64,000 bases of DNA, from positions 62,001-126,000 of the IMG/VR virus record IMGVR_UViG_3300021963_000029. One strand, written 5' to 3'. This document shows, piece after piece, positions 59,384 to 64,000 of the stretch; within the stretch, counting starts at the first letter, position 1; each line of letters starts with the position of its first letter. The position numbers and the translations under genes were made by a program. The notes below the pieces were generated by a model. It ran no database searches and was not told the origin of the DNA. It saw only the letters and a program-made list of their open reading frames with translations. Origin of the DNA: a virus.

Positions 59384-60654
59384 TTTGCTACTCCATAAGA
59401 GTCTCTTACTAGTTCTAATCCAGTGAGACCTTTATCAGTGAAAGAATGCTTTAGTTTACTTATAATATATTTACCAGATTTGCTTTCGTCTTTTAAACCT
59501 TGTTCATCAGTATTCTTTGTAATTTTTCCAAAGTCAAGATTGATAACATCTCCCACTGTTAACCCCAAGTTTAGGGGTATAGTTATATTTAACGACTGAC
59601 TAAACAATAAATTGTATCTTGACACACCTTGTGCCTGATATTCCATTCTTTTATCTGGTGCTTCTAACTTACCAGTTTTATCCATCTGTCCATTGTCAAG
59701 CATTCTAACCATTAATCTTGAAGGACTATCTTGTAATCCTTTTGGTATTTCTGGAGAATTATCTTTATCAGAAGAATGATTCATGATCTCATAACTGTCT
59801 GATAACTTATAAACATTAGAATAAAATTTTCTAGTGTTAGTATCAAAGAAATAGTTTACACTAGAGTACATCCCTATTCTTAAATTGTCTAAAATGTTTA
59901 CATTCTTATTAAAAACAGGTGGAGAAGTAATCTTGAAATTTAATTTAGGATCAGCAGGTGCTGCTGTTATTTCTTTGTAAAAATATGTTTCCTTTGCTGG
60001 TCTATTAGAATCAAACAAAGAATCTACACTCTTAAAGTTGTATCCATCTTTGTTCTCAAAAAATAAAAATCCTGCAGTACCTTGTGTATTTCCTGACTTT
60101 CCTCTTTCTACTTGTGGTATTCCTTTAGGACATAACCATCCCAACACAGTGAATGGTTTCCTTGCATTGGACATGAAAGAATATTTGTTTATGGTCTTTT
60201 CTATATTGCTGCTATTATATCTTGTTGTCTTTAACTCATCTTTTAAAATTTTAGATACTGTATTATCTAATGTATTATCATATCTCTTAAACAATCTAGA
60301 TGTTTCATTGACAAACACTTCACTTGGAACTAAATCTAAGGTGAATAATTCTTTTGTAGATTCTGTCGTAGAGTTTCCAATATTATAAACATAATAGATG
60401 TTATCTGATTCATCAAAAGTCAATCTTAATTTAGTTGCATCTTGCTCAATAACTAATCTTACTATCTCTCCCCCTCTCAGTTTTAATTTGGAAAGGATGC
60501 CACCAGTGTTAATTACTGCCAAAGAAAAATATGTAACTGGAGATGTAATACTCTCAGTATATTCCATAGAAGAAATTGATTGAGATATATCAATAAATCC
60601 TTCCCCAGTTCCTATGGAACATTCTATAATTTTGTAATTAAAATATGATGCCAT
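59380..60654 (-). CDS. Baseplate hub protein, gp27-like
   Basis: 424 aa. FNYKIIECSIGTGEGFIDIS, SISSMEYTESITSPVTYFSL, AVINTGGILSKLKLRGGEIV, then KPFTVLGWLCPKG and SKSGKYIISKLKHSFTDKGL. The tandem tail-hub (gp27/pvc8-type) barrel pattern with the final KYLISxLxHxFT motif is typical. gp27 forms the trimer that holds gp5. Gene order 27-like, small, gp5, needle is consistent. Confidence 0.78.
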   Translation of the reverse strand: MASYFNYKIIECSIGTGEGFIDISQSISSMEYTESITSPVTYFSLAVINTGGILSKLKLRGGEIVRLVIEQDATKLRLTFDESDNIYYVYNIGNSTTESTKELFTLDLVPSEVFVNETSRLFKRYDNTLDNTVSKILKDELKTTRYNSSNIEKTINKYSFMSNARKPFTVLGWLCPKGIPQVERGKSGNTQGTAGFLFFENKDGYNFKSVDSLFDSNRPAKETYFYKEITAAPADPKLNFKITSPPVFNKNVNILDNLRIGMYSSVNYFFDTNTRKFYSNVYKLSDSYEIMNHSSDKDNSPEIPKGLQDSPSRLMVRMLDNGQMDKTGKLEAPDKRMEYQAQGVSRYNLLFSQSLNITIPLNLGLTVGDVINLDFGKITKNTDEQGLKDESKSGKYIISKLKHSFTDKGLTGLELVRDSYGVAK

Positions 60655-62606
60655 TAACCTAAAGAGTTATAGTAGAGTTTTTTCAATAACATTTTATCTG
60701 CATCACTTTGAATATTTAGAGATGGTGACCCACCTGAAGAAACATATTGAATCTGTGGTGGCATGACAGGAATTGGAACTTGAACAGTTTGTGGTGGTAA
60801 TTCTGACATAGCCATTGTATAACTTTTTGATTTTACCAAGATTGATTGTAAAAGAGGAACATCAACATTCTTTAGGGGATCTCCTCCACTTGCAGTAAAA
60901 TTATTATCTAAGGGGATAACAGCTTCTGTGCCATGCAAAAATTCAAAGTAACCAGACTTTGGACCTACTGATATGCCACCTTCATTCTTTCCTTCTTTCG
61001 CTCTTTCAATAGAAAGAGGAGATGAAATTCTATTTTTAACACCTCTAACTACTGGAAGAGGATCAGTTGGAGTTTTTCCATCAGGATAAACCTCAAAGTG
61101 TAGGTGTGTATTGCCACCATCTGGATACAAAGTAGCTATTTGTTGTCCACCATAAACTACTTGCCCAACTGAAACACTAGGAACAACATGAACATATCTT
61201 GTTACTAGTCCACCACCATGATCTATTTCAACAACTCCTCTATATCCATTATTAGCTGCCTTAATTACTTTTCCTGTTTTATATGCAGCAACTGCAGCTT
61301 CTAGTGGTCCACTCCAATGAGTCATATCTAATCCAGCATGAGATCTACTTCCTCCATCTCTTGATGCTCCAAAACCTTGACTTGCACTGACCCTTCCTTG
61401 AGTTCCAACATCGCCTCCAGGTAAAGGCATAAAAGTATCACCAGAAATTGGACCATCATATGCTCCTCCTGGGGGAATATTAGGTGCTGCCATTGGAGCA
61501 CCTTCATTATATGGGTCAGAAGTGCTAACTGCTCCAGTAAAATTTAAAGCAAATCTTTCAAATTTAACCAATGCTTTTTCATAACTTACAAGAGTTTTTC
61601 CAAAAGTTAAATTACCACTTCCTTCTACTAATGCCTTCTGTTTTTCTGTTTGTGTTTTTAGTTTATCTTTGTTTTTATTTTTATTTTTTTCTTCTTCTGC
61701 AGCACTAACCCCAAGTAAATCTCTAGTAAGGTTAGTTAAATCTAATGCAAATGATGCAATGGATGCCAGTCCTGCAAGTGGAAGACCTATGCCTGTTGCT
61801 GCAGATCCAGCAGCAAAAGCATCTAAAGCAGCACCAGTCCCTGCTATTGCAGCACCAGTCTGATCTCCTGCCTGTGCTCTAAATGCAGCATCAGCAGCAC
61901 CAACAACTGCACCAACACCAGGAATAATTGAAGCACCAAATTTTCCAAATGCTTTTGCTGTTCTTCCTCCTTGAGTTGCAGTTTGAACTGCATTTCCTCC
62001 TTGTCTTGATCTTTTAAGAGCATCATTACCAAATCTTTTTTTAAAAGAATCATCACCATATCTAGATCTATATCTTTCCTGTGCGCCAGTAGATACTCTT
62101 CTTCCAGTAGCATCAAATCCTCTTCTAACTTTTGGTCCTTTATTGAAAAAAGCATCTCCTGCCATTCCTAACAACCCAGGACCTAATAATGCTGCAGCAG
62201 CAACCATTCCTGGTGACAATGCACCAAGGAAGTCTCCCTGCATTAATTTGTCTACTGAATTAAATGCTGCCAGTGCACCAAGTGATTTTAAAAAATCATC
62301 TGATGCTCCTGCAGTAAAAAAAGTCCCTTTAAACTTAGGTAAAGTTATTCCTTTTGGTTTTTGTTTTTGCTTTTTCCTATACTTATTGTCATTTTCTTTT
62401 TGGATAGAATCTAATCTTTTTTTGTATCTGTTTAAAACAGACAGTTGAGTTTTTCTTTGATATATTCCATTCTCAAAAGTTTTTCTTAGAGCAATAGAAG
62501 TCTTTTTAGTTTTGGTAGAAACTTTAACTAAAGGACTAATTGTAGTTACTTTAGCAACTACTGTTGGGGTTTCTTTTGGTTTTGCTAGTAAAGTTTGTGC
62601 GTCCAT
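60654..62606 (-). CDS. Tail protein with M23 peptidase domain
   Basis: 650 aa. N-terminal Lys/Arg-rich region, a membrane-active-type Gly/Ala-rich segment (LGPGLLGMAGDAFF; IVGAADAAFRAQAGDQTGAA-like), then M23 endopeptidase: RSHAGLDMTH (H and D metal ligands, about 422-430) and THLHFEVYPDG (H-x-H, about 500-505). M23 enzymes cleave peptide cross-links in peptidoglycan, so this is a likely penetration device carried on the tail hub. The C-terminal tail (IPVMPPQIQYVSSGG) has a membrane/hub-binding look. Confidence 0.82.
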   Translation of the reverse strand: MDAQTLLAKPKETPTVVAKVTTISPLVKVSTKTKKTSIALRKTFENGIYQRKTQLSVLNRYKKRLDSIQKENDNKYRKKQKQKPKGITLPKFKGTFFTAGASDDFLKSLGALAAFNSVDKLMQGDFLGALSPGMVAAAALLGPGLLGMAGDAFFNKGPKVRRGFDATGRRVSTGAQERYRSRYGDDSFKKRFGNDALKRSRQGGNAVQTATQGGRTAKAFGKFGASIIPGVGAVVGAADAAFRAQAGDQTGAAIAGTGAALDAFAAGSAATGIGLPLAGLASIASFALDLTNLTRDLLGVSAAEEEKNKNKNKDKLKTQTEKQKALVEGSGNLTFGKTLVSYEKALVKFERFALNFTGAVSTSDPYNEGAPMAAPNIPPGGAYDGPISGDTFMPLPGGDVGTQGRVSASQGFGASRDGGSRSHAGLDMTHWSGPLEAAVAAYKTGKVIKAANNGYRGVVEIDHGGGLVTRYVHVVPSVSVGQVVYGGQQIATLYPDGGNTHLHFEVYPDGKTPTDPLPVVRGVKNRISSPLSIERAKEGKNEGGISVGPKSGYFEFLHGTEAVIPLDNNFTASGGDPLKNVDVPLLQSILVKSKSYTMAMSELPPQTVQVPIPVMPPQIQYVSSGGSPSLNIQSDADKMLLKKLYYNSLG

Positions 62607-62609
62607 TTA

Positions 62610-64000
62610 TTATCCAATAGCTCCAAGTATTCCCATCTGAGTTTCATAACTATACATATCAGATCTGTTGCTTGCACTAACACTTGCCAAAGCAGAACTC
62701 CCTGCTGGGTTAGCAGAACCAAGACCATCTGCTCCTGCCATTTGAGGAACTGGGATCACAGCAACTCTAGGTCCTGACCCTGCACTAGAAGATAATTGTC
62801 TTCCTTGTGGTCTTGCTGGTTGTGCTGGAGGGGCAGGTTGAGCAGGAGGAGGTGGAGCAGATCTTGCACCTAAACTTCTTCTACCTTCTTGTAAATCTCC
62901 TTGAGTGACTTTAGAATTAGTAGTCCAAGCAGACCATCCTGAACCTCTCAATACTTTTAAAGCTGCCTGAGCATTAGTCACTGGATCCTTTAGTTGCTCA
63001 TAATTTGTAATTCCAAATTCTTGCATTCTTGCTGGTCCAAGTCTTCCTATCATATTAATTTGCCACAGACCATATGAATTGTCAGATCCTCCTCTGAGAT
63101 AACTATCATTGTGAGCACCAGCTCTACCACCAGATTCATACTTTGCAATAGCAGCTAATCTTACTGCTTCCTCATCAGTAGCTCCAACTTTTTTAGCAAG
63201 ATCTACAAGTTGTGCATTATTAAATTGAGGACCAGTGACAGTACCTCTCATTGATGGATCCATGTTAACTTCACCTGTTCCAATAGGAGGATTAGGTGTT
63301 TGTTGTGCACCTGCTCCTCCTCCACCGCCTCCACCACCCCCACGATCTTTCTTAGTTAGAAGTAGTTCTACTGCCTTTTCAAATTTTTCATTTAAAGTTT
63401 GAAACTTTTTAAGATCAGTTTGTGTTATAGTTCCTATTGCATCTGAAGTTAATGCTTTTTGCTCTGCAGTAACCTCTTCAAGTCTTGTTTGTGAGGCATC
63501 AACTTCTCCTTCTTCTCCTTGTGATGCTGCAAAAGCACCACCCAAAGCAAGAGCACCAGTGCCAAGTGCTGCCATCTTACCAAACTTACCTATACCAATA
63601 CCAGGACCTCTTGACATTCCTCCAGGGACTCTTGGTGTTCTAGCACCAAACATATTTTTACCAAATCCTTTGAGCAGACTTTTTAATACTGCTCCAGCAA
63701 CCATTGCTCCTATCTGAGGTAGGAAAGTAATTCCTATACCCATAAAGGATTTAAAAACTTGTCCCCAGTCTCCTCTAACTAAAGCATCTAATAAATTAAA
63801 TGCTGCTAATGATCTAATGGCACCACCAACTCCAGAAAAGAAATTACCAACAAATGGTTTTATAATATCTTTTAATTCTTTTTTATTATCTCCAAGATCT
63901 TTTCTTGGAAGTTTTCTTCCTCTATTTGCTACTCTCTTTCTATAGTCTTCTATTTCTTTTTTATTAGTTTCTTTAGTTTGCTTATAGTCTTCTTCTATTA
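62610..64000 (-). CDS. Tail-associated lytic transglycosylase (partial, N-terminus beyond window)
   Basis: The frame is open to the right window edge, so the ATG at 63743 is internal, not the start. The visible part begins with charged helices (KKEIEDYRKRVANRGRKLPR) and a membrane-type segment (IGITFLPQIGAMVAGAVL). Around 62950-63250 it has the lysozyme/SLT fold: AAIAKYESGGRAGAHN (catalytic Glu in KYESGG), GGSDNSYGLWQINM and MQEFGITNYEQLKDPVTNAQ. Such enzymes cut glycan strands. Followed 4 bp later by the M23 gene, giving two complementary wall-cutting proteins on one tail. Confidence 0.8.
   Translation of the reverse strand, partial: IEEDYKQTKETNKKEIEDYRKRVANRGRKLPRKDLGDNKKELKDIIKPFVGNFFSGVGGAIRSLAAFNLLDALVRGDWGQVFKSFMGIGITFLPQIGAMVAGAVLKSLLKGFGKNMFGARTPRVPGGMSRGPGIGIGKFGKMAALGTGALALGGAFAASQGEEGEVDASQTRLEEVTAEQKALTSDAIGTITQTDLKKFQTLNEKFEKAVELLLTKKDRGGGGGGGGGAGAQQTPNPPIGTGEVNMDPSMRGTVTGPQFNNAQLVDLAKKVGATDEEAVRLAAIAKYESGGRAGAHNDSYLRGGSDNSYGLWQINMIGRLGPARMQEFGITNYEQLKDPVTNAQAALKVLRGSGWSAWTTNSKVTQGDLQEGRRSLGARSAPPPPAQPAPPAQPARPQGRQLSSSAGSGPRVAVIPVPQMAGADGLGSANPAGSSALASVSASNRSDMYSYETQMGILGAIG

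Noticed and set aside
62610-63743. Start codon at 63743 for the lytic transglycosylase
   Set aside because: The frame stays open to the right edge with the same charged, helical coding character, so that ATG is internal and the gene is partial in this window.
1-64000. CRISPR arrays, insertion sequences, integrase or lysogeny genes
   Set aside because: No spaced direct repeats, transposase or integrase motifs were seen. The recurring elements are promoters and hairpins between genes, and the gene content is that of a lytic phage.

Overview
The window is 64 kb of a T4-like myovirus genome that most resembles the marine cyanophages of Synechococcus/Prochlorococcus. The evidence is AT-rich DNA, dense short genes almost all on the minus strand, homologues of T4 baseplate proteins gp5, gp6, gp25 and a gp27-like hub, collagen-like tail fibres with S74 chaperone domains, a CobS-type AAA+ gene beside a CobT-like gene, scattered tRNA genes, and T4-type late promoters (ATAAATA). 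Family calls come from reading motifs and protein character, not from database searches.

Layout. 1-4000: baseplate wedge genes (gp7-like partial, gp6, gp25). 4000-6400: small genes and a GT-A-like glycosyltransferase. 6402-7121: a gene-free stretch with eight TTTTCCACA/TTATTCACA (DnaA-box type) sequences and two divergent consensus sigma70 promoters, a candidate replication origin. 7122-25100: about 65 small early-type genes (ArdA-like antirestriction protein, HAD phosphatase, PD-(D/E)XK exonuclease, RlpA-like protein, NAD-sugar epimerase/dehydratase, many unknowns) and tRNAs for Thr, Arg (two), Ala, Leu, Asn, Pro, Val and Ser plus a damaged Tyr-type tRNA. 25117-28441: CobS-like ATPase and a HExxH/VWA CobT-like protein. 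28474-28606: a predicted stand-alone small RNA gene. 28651-54444: an oxygenase-like gene and a 25-kb late block of adhesin and fibre genes with repeated module duplication. 54515-55294: the only plus-strand gene. 55365-55716: tRNA-Leu(UAA) and a small early gene. 55754-64000: S74 fibre, gp5 hub, gp27-like hub, M23 peptidase and lytic transglycosylase tail proteins.

The most unusual feature is a cassette repeated between early genes: an inverted repeat (GTGCCA..TGGCAC or GACAGT..ACTGTC) at the end of one gene, then a sigma70-type promoter (TTGACT, 17 bp, TATCAT), then a palindrome (CATACATGTATG) whose last ATG is the start codon of the next gene. The spacing places the predicted +1 on the A of that ATG, so these early mRNAs should be leaderless. 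A second class of promoter carries ATTAC-N3-GTAAT over the same region. Late genes instead have ATAAATA about 20-32 bp before the start codon. Early genes therefore look individually wired to the host sigma70 polymerase, and the structural genes to the T4-type late system.
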